Origin: Liolophura sinensis
Taxonomy: Eukaryota; Mollusca; Polyplacophora; Chitonida; Chitonidae
Reading direction: 5' to 3'
Length of the DNA: 64,000 nucleotides
NCBI RefSeq assembly: GCF_032854445.1
Contig: NC_088295.1
Span: 5,706,501 to 5,770,500 of the forward strand
In this document: one piece after another, positions 24,866-37,614 of the stretch
Numbering within the stretch: the stretch's first letter is position 1
How the letters are laid out: each line of letters opens with the position of its first letter
The notes under the pieces: model-generated
The model's database searches: none
Told to the model about the DNA's origin: nothing
Seen by the model: the letters and a program-made list of their open reading frames with translations, nothing else
Translations under genes and position numbers: made by a program

Positions 24866-27800
24866 TCACTCTGTATACACCTGTGATACAACCTTCTGAG
24901 CACGGACAGTACCTTTGCTGACAGTTTCTGTTATACCTGTTTTCAGGTCTGTCTCGGTGTGCGTAATAGTATGTTTTCCAGGCAGCTTGCCACTGGAGCG
25001 AACTGACAAAATGGTAGTATGGCCATAGTGGTCCTGTGGAAAAAAATACAATAAATATGTACATCTACATGCTGCAATGTTCAAGAAGATTCATGATTTA
25101 TTTAAAAATGACAATATTGTAAAATTTAGGGTTAACTTTTTGAAAATATAAAATTGCGTAGAAAGGTATATAGCTCACTGTTTCCACAATCTGTGCTGTA
25201 TTGGATTCAGCATGAGGCGCTGGCTCACCAACCTGAGCTTTGGCTACGGAATCCTCGGCAGGGTCCGGATTATGCCCTAAAATATCAGAACCATAATCAA
25301 GCAAAATACTTTCCTTTTTTTTTTAACTTGAGCCACTTTTAATTGTGATTAAATAATGATAGATTTTGTGTTCTTTGTGTGTCTGTGAAAGTGACCATAG
25401 CCTTTGACTGTATCTAAACCCTACATTGCGTTATAATGACATAAAAAATAAAGATATGCACCCAGAGGTGTTAACAAGCAGCATGTCATGGTCTGACATA
25501 AGCAAAGCTTGTGGGCCTGGAATCAAGTGCAAAGACAACACTCCTTTAAACACATTAAACACTGTCTAGACACATTTGAAAGCATGAACACAAATGTATC
25601 TACTATATCAAACAATATATGCCTGTACCTGGGGCTCGAACTCTGCTGACACTTTGCTGTTTCATTTCCTTACGTCGATCTTCTGATGCTGTTCTACCTC
25701 TTTGGACTGTTCGTGCAATACTGCTTGTGTTGTCAGGAACAGAAGATGTGCCTTGTAATTTGAGGTGTTTAGCATAAAGCAAGCTAGGCTGGATAACATC
25801 ATCAAAGTAGAACTCTTCTGGTTCGGGCTTCTCATGTGGCATCTTAAACAGAAGATATCAGTCCTACTGCTACAGGTAAGTCATCAAAAGAATTATTGCT
25901 AAACATTGTGACATCAAGTCAGTAACACAAAATGCAAGTAACCTGCCGATGGTCTTGGTTTCCTCCTGCTATAACGTTCGCCGCCGTCTTGTAAGTGAAG
26001 TATTCAGCTTAAAATACCAATCAAACAAATAAACAGTAACACAAAAAATACACCACTTAATACCTTTTCACTTGATAGTACTGTTGTTGATGACTCTGGT
26101 TGATCCTCAGCTACTATTGGTCCACTTGATGTTGCTGTAGTTGTGTTGCTAAATTCAATCTCTAATTTGTTGTTAGAAAAGGAGCCCGTGTTGGGAAGGA
26201 CTTCTATTTGCAGGTCTTGTTCAGAACTCAGCTTGCTCAACCCAGATGTTTCCTTGTAATCCACATTAGGTGGAAATGAAACAGATGCCGTAGGAAGCGT
26301 TGGTTGGCTGCTCTTTGGACATTCTAAAAGGTAAAAATATCAGAGATAATATGTACTACCTGATCTTTGACTAAAAGTTGAACTACATGCATGTACGCTG
26401 ACAGGAGTACTTCATGACATTGACCACATGTATAATACTATAGCTGCTCAGTGCATGTGACTCTATCATCTCTCGTGACTTCCATACATCAACAATCCAA
26501 CACACTGACTGACATTCTCCTCAGCAGTATTTGCATTTAGACACAGAGCACAAAGAATCAGCCTTGGAGTATGAATGTTACATGTATATGGAAGTGTCAC
26601 CCACCATGTGTCATGTTTTCCTTGATTCTTTCCAGGTGATACTTCACCCAAGCTAAGATCTCACCGGAATCGTCGCTATCTATGCTGCATTTATCTGAAA
26701 TTATACAAACCTTCCTTATCAAACCACCTCAGCTGCCTTAGTCACATTTAACATATGATAATGCACTTTTTTATATATGATAATGCACTATCTTTTTGAA
26801 TAAATACAGCTTTAAAGTGTAAGAGAATCTTACCAGATTCAGCAACAGATGTACTTGCACTACATGTGTGTGAGTCAATCTTGTGTTCTTCCAGATTCTC
26901 AGGAGAAATCTGTTTTTCTGATGGTCCTTTTCCTGGTGTCCCACTTTTATTTACTAAGGAACAGAAACAGTAGAGTATTAAGATCATATTTTCCTTTACA
27001 AACTCTTGTATGTGAATAACTATACAAGTTGGCAACAGATGAAGACCTCCAGATTTTAACACACAGGTAGAAGAAGATTAATAAATTCTAAGGAATATAT
27101 TTAACCTGAAAGTACTAGTGCATAAATTGTGGCTGTAGAATTTTTATACACATACAAGCTGCCTTGAAATTTTGCCCTCACCTGAAACTTTGGTTTGACA
27201 CAGAAGTAATGTTCCCCTAAACATGCCACTTGGATGATCCTGCTAACACACAGAAAAGGCCATATTGGTTAATGGCTTTTTATCATAATTCAAAAGCACA
27301 AGAAAATAATACATAAAAACGTAAAAATGCAGCTTTATAGTGCTCACCTTATGACACGGACTGCTTGTGAGTTTACCTTCTAATACAGCTTGTTTAGTCT
27401 GGTGCTGAAGAAAAAACACACAACATCAGTTCTTTGCATGTAAAGACATGCATGCTGAACATTAAAATAAAATAAATGCATCAAAACTGATAAAATTTGA
27501 ACTAGTTCTTAGTGTATGCAAATTAAATAATAAGAAAAAGGTAAGTATGATTTGAAGTAAACTGCAACAAAGAGAAATAATGAATCAATTACCAGATCAG
27601 TTTCTGCCTGGTATTTCTTCACCAGATTTTTAACACTACCCAATCCTCCGAACCAACGTGTATCACATGACTTTTCTGGGTTTACTGGTGATTCCCCCTT
27701 TTCACTGTATGACAAAATACACACATTTATCCACTTGTGTTAAGAAAAGTACATTAAGACGAAAAAGAAACAGAACGAAAAAGCTGAATGTGTCATCTGC

Positions 27801-30800
27801 ATGGGCAAGCTGCATTATAATGCATACCTAACAACTTATAGTACATGTACGCATATACATTATAATATCAGTGTAATGTTTCTACCAACTGTTAAATTTC
27901 CTGTTTCCACACGAACATGAATTCATGAATATATCTATTATACATAAGCACCTATCAGTGACAGAAAGTGTTGGTTAACTGTATGTAAATGTATAATTCT
28001 AGGCACAGCATGCTTTGGAAGACTTGAAGTTCCTTTTTTAATTAATTATGGATTTCTTGCTACAAGATTTTCAATGCAATTTTTACTCAGTGATTTATTT
28101 TTTGATGAAATCATTCCTTACCTTTGGGCTGGGGATGTACTTTCTGGTTTTTTCAGGGAAGCATGTGGGCTGTGTTTTGGCGATGAAAGTGGTATGTTTA
28201 TGTTGCTAGTGGGAAAATTTTCCCACATGTGGGCCTCTGAACCATGACTAGCAGGCTTGATGGCTGGCTTGACATGATAGGTGCTTGACCTCAGATTCGA
28301 GTAACTAGCTAGGACAGGTGGGGACTGCTTTATATTACAACTGAAATACAACAAGCAGATTTTTATTTGAAAGTGCACTCTAAACGTATGCATGCAGTGG
28401 GTATTAACATTTTATCTGTGACAGACAGAAATTTTATTTCATATTTTGTTTTATAACAATTGTGTTTTAGAGAAATATTGGCCATGGCCAAAAACCTGTG
28501 TTGCTATTGTAAACATCATTTACATAAAGTTAAGACATCCAGGTGTTAGCTGATATGTATCTGACTTTAAGTGGACGATGAAATGTTCAATTTTATCTGG
28601 GGTTTCTCATCAACCATCTACTCACCCAAGTCGCCATAGTTAGAAACATGACCCAGGATTTTTTTGGGATGGGTTACCTCCCCTTGTACTGCTGGCGACG
28701 CAAACGTCAAGTCTCAAACACAGTATTGTGTTGAAATTTTTAAGGCCTACCATATACCTTCACTTCTGCTGTACATGTACTTCATAATATACGGTTGATA
28801 GAACGGAAAATCGTATTTGGTTTAGTATACGTAGACATCTTGTTTACACGTGTGATCCATGATGGAACACTGCAATGAATCAATATGCAGCCCGATTTGC
28901 ATGTTATCTTATCGGGCTGACGGTTTAGACGGATTTCCCCTTCTAATTCTCTTAATTGCCAATTTTTTTGTGGAAAAATACAGACTTAGCCAAGGGCGTT
29001 TAGTTAGGAGTAAAATGCAACTGAGTTTTCTTTTTAGCTGAACCATCTCAAAAGTTCTGAACTTTTGCTAATATGTCCCTTTAACATGGGCTAAAAATCC
29101 TGAAATTTGTTTCAAATTATGAATAAAAAGTGAAAATCATACACAAACAGGAAATTGACATCACTCTAATTAAAGTATTGCAAATCTCAGAAATGTACTC
29201 TGTACCTGACAGTATTGCTACGTGTTGGGGTTCGGAATGGGTTGGCCTCTGCTTTTCTTTCTCTTGACTTTGCCAACTCAGCTTTGATATCTCTGACAAT
29301 CTCCACAGGTTGCTTTGGTTGATTTATGCCTGACACTGCTTTGTACAGAGCACTAGGGCTTGAACTTTCATTCTGTTGAAATGTGCTGACAGACGGCATA
29401 GAGGTGTAATGTGAAGTGGACTGGGAACAATCCTCAGCTCCTGACTTACTGTTTACCAAGCTTTCCATATTCTGATCACTGCAGAGTGAGCTGGGTAACA
29501 TATGCCTTTTTTCAGATGACATTTTTCTGAAATAGAGAATACACCAAAGGAAACTCTGCCAGAGGTACCCAAAAGACTCCCAGTTACAATTTTCTTTCTT
29601 TGATCACTACACACAAGTTAGAGACTGAGAGCGGAACCAGTATTTGAATTTACTTTTGTTTTACAACAGGAAAGAACGTTGATAGACTGACCTACAGACA
29701 GCCATAATTACCTGTGAATTTCCCCATGAAATGATGGCCTCTTGCATCTTGGCAGAGTGGAAGGAGACCCTGTACTGTTTCGGGGTGATAGCTGCACCCG
29801 GGATGTCTTTCTTGACAGGCACACTGAGTAGTGAAAGGTGTCATCTTTATCCTTGTACATGTCCACACTGCCACTTAAACATGGAAACACCAACATGTAC
29901 CACACACGTATACTGACATTTAAGCACACAGCATCCATCCACAGTTAGTAGTGCAGCTCTTAAGAGAATTCATATTGTACATGTAGCGCAAATCCTAGAG
30001 AAAATGACCCTGGACATTGAATGATTTATGCATGTTGGCCAATAAACAGACAATAATAAACATTTTTTTTAACAAATTGACTACAGTTATATGTATCCAA
30101 AGATCAGTGATTACCTGGGATGAGCCTGGAGGAAAGAAGACCTGGCATATGGCTTTAAGCTGGTAGAGGATAGCTGTAGCGCTTTGCTTGTACTGGCAGA
30201 AGATTGCTTTGCTGTTGATGTTTGGCACATCTCTGCATGACTACAGCTGTCCGATGCTCCCTGGCAACTGAAAACATTAAATATAACAGTCTACAGAGAA
30301 ACTCCAAATAGCTATTTAGGTATCAAACTGAAACAAGTATTTTTAAATGTTACATGCATTAAATCAATCTCAACCACACAACTAACAATGACTAGTAAAC
30401 TCATTGTAGCCTGATTAAACTATTGTATTCAGTTCAAAAAGACATGATTTCTTCACCTTGGTTCATCATACTGTGCGAAATCTGATGAGGAGTTATTGGC
30501 AGATCTATCACAATGAACATTGTGGATATCAGGTATGGTGATCTGGCCTGAGAGTACCATCTGCGTCTGCCCGTCATCCTGTGAAGCTGTGTTATAATGT
30601 TCCTCTGAGACTTGATCTGTCACAGTGCTGGGCCCTGCGTTTCCTTGTACAGGGGAAACTGCTACTAGGCCAGGACTCTCAGGGTCACAGTCTGACTTGG
30701 CTTTGGTGAAGTCTTCTCTCTGATAGAAGAGACAACATAAGCAATAATTATACATGCATACATTTAAGCGCCATCTAACCCACCATGTTCTCATAGTGTA

Positions 30801-33800
30801 TAAAGAAAACTTCAAAAATAACTGGCAAACTTAAAAAAAAAATAAATAAATAAAAATATCAAATAAAAATAAATTTCACATCCTTTGTATTATTAAGGTA
30901 AAAACACTCCATAATTTTCATTCAAAATACCAAAGACAGCCTAAACAAGCAAATCAACCTCAGTATCTGAGTCAAAAAAAAATCAATATGATCCAACTTA
31001 ACAATCTCTTCTCAGATAGCCATGGGTTTCCTCCGGCCCCTGCCCGGTTACCTCCCACCATAGTGCTGGCCGCCGTTGTATAAGTAAAATATTCTTGAGT
31101 ATGGCATAATCAACACCAATCAAATAAATGAATAAACAGAATCTCTTTTGACACAGACAAAGTACATGTACTAATAAACTGTTATATTTCTTATGCACCT
31201 ACCCTAGACAATGTCACCAGTAAATGCTGCAGCTGCTCAAATGTAAGTTTGCGTTTTTTGGCTTCAAACTGTAATCCCAACTCTAGGACAGCTTGGAACA
31301 GTTTTGGAATATTATGAGATTTACATGAGATGGAATATCCTTCAGTTACAAGTTTCTGCTTAATGAAACCAGCACTGCAGTCTTCCCAGGGTATCTTGTC
31401 TGGATGAAGCAAAGAGAAAAAGTTTTCATATCAATGGTTAATTTATATTGCTATTAAGATATAATTATGCAGAAAAAACTCACATGTATGAAATGCACTG
31501 TGTGAATGTTTTAAGCACATGTATGCATGACAAGATACCTGCACTTGTGTGCACCACTTGTAGTATAGGATTTTTTTTACTTATTTAGTATGTTTACAAT
31601 TTGTGTTACAGTAGATGAACATCTGCTGCTGCAGCTGCTGTAGAGAACAGTAAGTGATGTGTGTCTTTATTTTACCTTCAAACACTTCATATATGACCAT
31701 ACAGAGGCCATACATATCTGACATCATCACCGGTGGCTGGTCTTCCATTAATTCTGGGGCCAGCCAGTTGTATACAGCGTTGGGGAATGTGTTGGTGCTG
31801 GCCAAGCTCTTCTTCTGGGGCAAATTCGGTGAACTAAAATGTGACAAATGAAGAAATAAAATAAGACCTTATATTAGGCCTTATAAACAGACCTTGTTAA
31901 ATATATAAATCTGAAGCAGAAAGATTAACTGGGCAATAATAACTACGCACTAGGATGAATTTTATGTCAAGTTTCACAGTATTACTTACCATTCCACCAT
32001 GTATTCAAAGTTCCCAAGTTTTGCATAAGTTGGTGTAATAAGGTTGACCGCATGAGATGATACAGAGCAGTGTATCAGATTGTGTCGGTGAATGAAAACA
32101 AGAGCACCACAGATCTGCAGCAGCAACTGAACAAAGTTTGTATATGACACTCCTTCAAACTGAAAACAAAAGGCATTTTCACATATTTCTTAAGATGTTA
32201 TATGTGAATATATCTTGGATTACAATAAAAGGATATTTTTATAATAAAGTTGTACCTCAGATAAGTGTTATTATTATGTAGGTATACATTTTATGGTGGC
32301 CATATTTATATTGGCCCACGGGTTCACTGCACAAATCTCTTGCTCAAACAGTTTCAGTTAAAGTTGTTACAGATTAAAATATGGCTAAGCAGGCACAAAA
32401 AGGTAAGTTTAAAGTATGAAAATAAAGAAATTATGCTTGAAGTGCTTGGCAGTTACCTACCCGGTCATGAAGGTAATGAAACAGAGAGCCACAGCTAATC
32501 CTTTCATATAGGAGCACCAAGCCATCCAGATTGTTTGTCTGACAAATGCCCATGAATAATAACACATTTGGATGATGAATTTTTCTGCAAAATATAATAA
32601 TTTAAAAACATGTCAAGGGTACCTTTTAGACTGATGTTCGTTTTAACAGATCATCACTTGAATATAAAAACTGAGGAAACATAAATGAAGTAATAGGTTA
32701 CCCCATAAATTCACTTTCATTGATAAGAAGGTCCACATGTCCTCCATCTTGTGGTTTCCTGTGAAGTCTTTTCACGGTTACATCAGTGTCCAGCCATATC
32801 ATGCTGTGAAAAAAGAAAGGTTTACAAATTTTTTTACTGCAGCTGACATACCTGGTCATAATCACAGACAATTATTTTTCCTTGAATGATATGTAAGACT
32901 GCTTTGTTGTTTTTTACACAATCTTGGCTACCACACAGCTTTCCACTATTGTCTTGAAGTTCATAGTCTTGTTTTCCATATTTCATACCTTCTGTAAGCC
33001 AACCATGCTAAAATCACCTGCATGTACAGCTTCTGGTTCACAAGCTTGGGAACAATTTATTGAAACTAGTTTTAACAATTAAATCCCAAAACAACAACAG
33101 AACAATAATTTGTCACTTTATTTTCCTTTCTATTTTCTCTTAAGGACCCTTGTTATACATGACAAAGTTTAAGTACATGGTCTTGATGTCTTATTTTTGA
33201 AACAAATAGGTAGTGTACAGGCATTTTTAATACAGATATGTAGTATCTATACCTTTCTAGGGAACTATACCTTTCCATAACCATGAAAGACCCATTGTTA
33301 AAGGTGAAGCCGCTGTTGTCATGCCTAAGACTGCTTTCTCCAACCAGTGGCACAATAGAAATCATACCTTGCCAAGACTCACTGTCCAAATACACCTATA
33401 AAGTATATATAATATCACCTTCACTAGCCACAGATATGATGCTTTTTGTTTTAGTGCAAAAGTGAAAACATCATTTCAATTTCAACGACTGTTCAACAGC
33501 TAGTTTCATCACCTTGATTCACTTTTTAATGTTTCAAAAATGACATCATCACATGGTGATAACCTGTCAAATTTTCAAGATGCTTACAGCAGAAAGGTCA
33601 GGTTTGTTCAGAATGACACAATGTCAAAAGATGATATCCATTAAAATCTTCTGTATACTGCAACATATAACAGTGCAACCTTTCCAAATCCCATGCTATG
33701 GACACTTCTTGCATCGCTAGTCTGCGTTGAGGGTGTGTCTCGCTTAATTTTTCCCTTTACAAATCGGATCACAGAGCTGGTATGGTCTGATGCCCTGTAA

Positions 33801-36800
33801 ACAAACAGAATGGGGAGGTGGCATATTTTTTGATCCCCTGAGGTTGCGCTAGTATAAAGCAGGACATCGAGTCATTGTTACATCAAAAATGGATTGTAGT
33901 GAAATGTGTGCAGTGTATTAATAGTTTCTATTGTAATGTCATACTGTGTTCAGTGAGACATCATCACAATATAGTGAGAAAGGAATATTTGACGTCAATA
34001 AAATGACATCAAGGTCCTGCTGTCGGCCGTTGGACATGTTCCCATTGGAAAACTTGGTCAAAAATAATAAATCATTGACAAGTATAACATGCAGACTGAA
34101 GAAACCTCAGCAACTGCTGAAAATCTGAAACATGAAAGCAAGTGCATGTATAAGATATCAAGCAAACCTGTCTAGAATGCTAGAGGAACCCTTGATGGAT
34201 TCTTTACTGTTTCCACCCATGGCAAAATATCTTGTCTTCTCAATGAACTCAATCATCTTATATTTCTTCTTTGGTTCACTCTGGAGCATTATCCAGTCCT
34301 TAGGTGTCCTCCCAAGGTTGTCGTGAAGTCGCAAGTCACCACCTGATCCCAACAGCTTGCTTACTATTTTCACATTACAGCTGTAGCATGCTGCATGGAC
34401 TGGAGTGGCACCATCCACTGATCTCCTGTAGATAAAAACTGTGACTCTTTAAGATATTTAACACATAATATTTCAACCAAGTCTGATTTATATTGATCCT
34501 GGTTCTCTGACAACAATTCTCAATAAATGTATCACTAACACCAAATTTCCAGAAGTTTGGAAGCAAGCCAAAGTCATCCCTCTCCGCAAGGGAGGAGGGA
34601 AAGACAATGTAGAAAACTACAGACCAATTGCAATCCTCCCAATTCTGTGTAAAATCCACGAAAGACATGTTTATGATCAACTTTATGATTTCATAACTAA
34701 ACTTAACCTTCTTAGTGATTCTAAGTCAGGATTTCAGAACCAACATTCCTGTGAAACTGCTCTCATTAAAATGGCCGAATCATGACAAGGGAGAGTAAGT
34801 CTGTTCTGTTTTTATTGACTTCAAAAAAGCATTCAACACTATTAACCATACCTACCTGTTAATGATTCTAGTGCTATATGCTCAGGTGTTCCGCAAGGTT
34901 CCATCTTGGGCCCGTTACAGTTTATTATTTATATAAATGACCAATCACTACATATCAAGCGACACCATGTGTCTCTTGAATAATTTGCTGATGACTCAAC
35001 TTTATATATCTATTCTGACAATTAAGCTATCTGTGATCTGTGATCACTTTAATGATGAACTAACTAAAATTAAATCCTGGCATGATGAAAACCAGACGTT
35101 CATCAATTCAAACAAATCTAAACGTAAGCTAGTATGCAGCGTTTAAGATGTACTGTGAATTCACAATTCACTGTTTCATTAACTGGTACAACCCTTGAAA
35201 GAGTTGCTCATACAAAGCTTCTTTTTGTTTGTACTGATGAAAACTTGTCCTGTAACAGTCATTTTAAAAATATATATGTGAAAGTCAGCCAGCTTTTAGG
35301 CATCATTACACATTCTAAGAACTTTTTGAGAAAATTCTCTTGTTAATTGTCCTACTATCACACCTTGACTACTGCTGTAGTGTCTGGGGTAGGGGTTCAG
35401 CAGCAAACATCAAGTGGCTTACCAAACTACATAGAAGAACTTATAGTAAGTCCTAATATAGTTCCCAGAACAACTCTCCTCAGTCAACTGCAATGAATGC
35501 TTTTTAGTGACCGAATTAATTTTAGAGTCCTTTGCCTCTTCATTAAAGCCATCAATAATGCTGCCCTAAGTCATCTAAAAGAATTCTTTTTGCCAAACAA
35601 ATGTGTTAACACTACTGCATTGCGATCAACAAATTATAATATGTACATTCCTATATGCAAAACAGGTGTCTTCAAAATGGTTTCTCAGTGCTGGATACAG
35701 CGTTATGGAATTCTCTACCAACCGAAATATTTTCAAAAAGCATGTGGCTCTTCAAAAGGAAAATTATAAGATCCTACAATTCAGGTAGATTAAGGCTTAT
35801 GGTCGAATAATGCATTTTTAGCACTGTCTGTGCTGTTATCATTAGTAATGAAGATCTTTACCATTATTGTATATTAAGGCCAAATCCTCATAACACCCTT
35901 ACACACATGTGCAGCGTTCAAACCAAACAGGGGATGGGAATGAGGCCACCTCCCACCCACTTGGTCTGTGCTTTGTACATGTGTGTTAAGGGGGTTCCAG
36001 CCAGCAGGCTGGGCAGAAAGGGGTCGGTATACACAAGTTGATATACATCATATATTACAATACATGCTTTACTTGTGTATGTATGCATACTTGGAGTTAA
36101 ACATCGTACTGAACAATTTATCAGTCATATGACGATGAGGAGTCACTGGGTGTGTGTACACATTTATTGTGTAAAAGCCAAAGTGCTGCCACCATTGAAG
36201 AACCATGCTGAAGATACCAGACATGACACCCGACCCAATCACATTATACTGACACCGGGCCAACCAGTCATGTTTCCTTGCTCTAAACTCTCAGAGCTGA
36301 GTGCCAAGCGAGGCAGCCACAAGTACCATTTTTAAAGTCTTAATTTGGTCATTACTTGTGTGGAGACTAGATTATGTGCTATGTACTACTGTATTATTCA
36401 CACTCAAAATGATTGCTCAGGCTTACTCGTTTGGATTTGCTCCATGCTTCAGCAAACAGAGAACTGCAGACAGCTGACCATTATAGCATGCACTAAACAG
36501 AGGGGACTGGCCAGAGGTGTTTGGAAAATCTACACTTATTCCTGAAAAATAAAAATAATGTACAAGTACATATTTAAAACACATTTGACTGATTTATTTA
36601 TTTATTTGATTGGTGTTTTTACGCCGTACTCAAGAATATTTTACTTATATGACGGCGGCCAGCATTACGGTGGGTGGAAACCGGGCAGAGCCTGGGGAAA
36701 ACCCACAACCATCCGCAGATTGCTGGCAGACCTTCCCACGTAAGGCCGGAGAGGAAACCAGCATGCCGCATTGGTGAGAGGCTCCTAGGTCATTATACTG

Positions 36801-37614
36801 CGCTAGCACACTAGCCAACTGAGCCACGGAGGTCCCAAAACACATTTGACTATCACATTTAAAAGTTTTATCACACTGCGACACTGCAACCACCTAATCA
36901 TGATTAAATGCCACAGTTCATTAACTGATATCACTTGGGATTGGACAATTTATTTCATTGAATTTATGGAAGGTAAACATCAAGATATGTTAAACTATAA
37001 GTTTCAACAGCATTATATACAATACAGTTATGGGAATATCATAATGAATTTGTAAACAGATCTAAAAGCAAATCATGTACCCAGTACAGTGTAGGTATAA
37101 ATAGCCTTCAAGTTTGCACCTCACAAGACTACATAATATGTATAGCTGTGTATAACATGGCAGTACTAAGCAGATTCTCATTGTATCAATCACATTCTAC
37201 AGGTCTAAATCATGTCAGCCTACATACATGTAAATGACATCCAAGTTGTATATGTATGCAAGCCTGGAAATAATTTTTAAGTAGGTGCAGGGCATCCTGG
37301 CAAATCTTCAAGCTACTCACATTATAAAAACAGTTACAATATTATTTTCTTGGCAGTTTTGTCATGTAGCTAACAGCTGGTCTCTGTCAAAACATTATTT
37401 GTTAAAGAAATTCGTTCTCGTACTCCTGCTTAACTGCTTATTTTCAGGCTTGATACGTAGTCGGCTTACAAATACATGGCTACTGTGAAGTTTGGGCTAT
37501 GCACATACCTTTTGTCAATATCCTTTTCAACTTTTTCGTGTGACCAAGCCTTGCCGCATCATGAAGTAAAGATTCTTGGGTGTCAGTGCTTTCCGTTTGT
37601 CCTGTGGACGCCAT
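24866..37614 (-). CDS. TEX14: TEX14-like ankyrin/pseudokinase protein (24 exons, complete)
   Basis: TEX14 holds germ-cell intercellular bridges open in mammals. Exons: 37509-37614, 36427-36541, 34168-34425, 33680-33794, 33271-33395, 32702-32803, 32461-32584, 31990-32159, 31676-31833, 31203-31399, 30457-30719, 30115-30267, 29712-29867, 29206-29526, 28122-28340, 27593-27704, 27348-27404, 27182-27239, 26834-26953, 26605-26694, 26064-26323, 25629-25842, 25179-25276, 24866-25033; every phase agrees, giving 1,252 aa. Ankyrin repeats at about 15-140 include TPVHAACYS and GGDLRLHDNLGRTPKDW, nearly as in human TEX14. The kinase-like domain (about 200-490) keeps the beta-3 Lys (VTVK, K251) and APE (397-399), but HRD is HCS (345-347) and DFG is LGN (363-365), so it should be inactive. 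The C-terminal 760 residues are low complexity. No GPPxxxY CEP55 motif was seen. Confidence 0.95.
25946..26036 (+). mobile_element. SINE family 1, 3' fragment
   Basis: Plus-strand core and tail: gccgatggtcttggtttcct, then cgttcgccgccgtcttgtaa, then ccaatcaaacaaataaac. It ends about 28 bp from TEX14 exon 21. Confidence 0.65.
28466..29084 (-). mobile_element. Non-autonomous TIR element (MITE-like), copy 2
   Basis: Reverse-complement relative of 20,256-20,920. Shared blocks include gcaattaagagaattagaag with ggggaaatccgtc, gataacatgcaaat, cacacgtgtaaacaa and gtcagatacatatcagctaa. Overall divergence is clearly substantial. It lies between TEX14 exons 15 and 14. Confidence 0.6.
31013..31135 (+). 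mobile_element. SINE family 1, 3' fragment
   Basis: A good match to the core and tail: catgggtttcctccggcccc, accatagtgctggccgccg, gtataagtaaaatattcttg, then caatcaaataaatgaataaa. It lies in a TEX14 intron, antisense to the gene. Confidence 0.75.
34480..35780 (+). pseudogene. LINE reverse-transcriptase relic
   Basis: Fragments of a non-LTR retrotransposon reverse transcriptase read across several frames: ENYRPIAILPILCKIHERH, then a FIDFKKAFNTINH-like stretch, GVPQGSILGPLQFIIYIND and FADDSTLYIY. Stops and frameshifts separate them, so it is dead. The motif style suggests a CR1/L2/Jockey-like clade, but the clade is not resolved. It fills most of TEX14 intron 2 in antisense orientation. Confidence 0.85.
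35891..35998. repeat. Imperfect inverted repeat / hairpin
   Basis: The left arm taacacccttacacacatgt (from 35,891) pairs with the right arm acatgtgtgttaagggggtt (to about 35,996), with a loop near 60 bp. It could be a tiny MITE. Confidence 0.4.
36085..36335 (-). mobile_element. SINE family 2, fragment
   Basis: Contains cgtactgaacaatttatcag followed by tcatatgacgatgaggagtc, shared with the element at 54,075-54,418. A second block, gccaagcgaggcagccacaa with gtaccatttttaaag, looks like a mid-body repeat block. Orientation is inferred from the tRNA-like head of the other copy. Confidence 0.5.
36591..36836 (-). mobile_element. SINE family 1, full length with 15-bp target-site duplication
   Basis: Complete element with the tail on the left (gatttatttatttatttgat) and the tRNA-like head on the right (tgggacctccgtggctcagt on the minus strand). 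It is flanked by perfect direct repeats aaaacacatttgact at 36,576-36,590 and 36,837-36,851, which defines its ends. It lies in TEX14 intron 1, close to exon 2. Confidence 0.92.

Noticed and set aside
33253-33270. Alternative 3' extension of TEX14 exon 5 to a second gtatag donor
   Set aside because: The first donor gives the correct phase (2) for exon 6; the second also keeps phase (18 bases more), so it could be a minor form, but nothing favours it.
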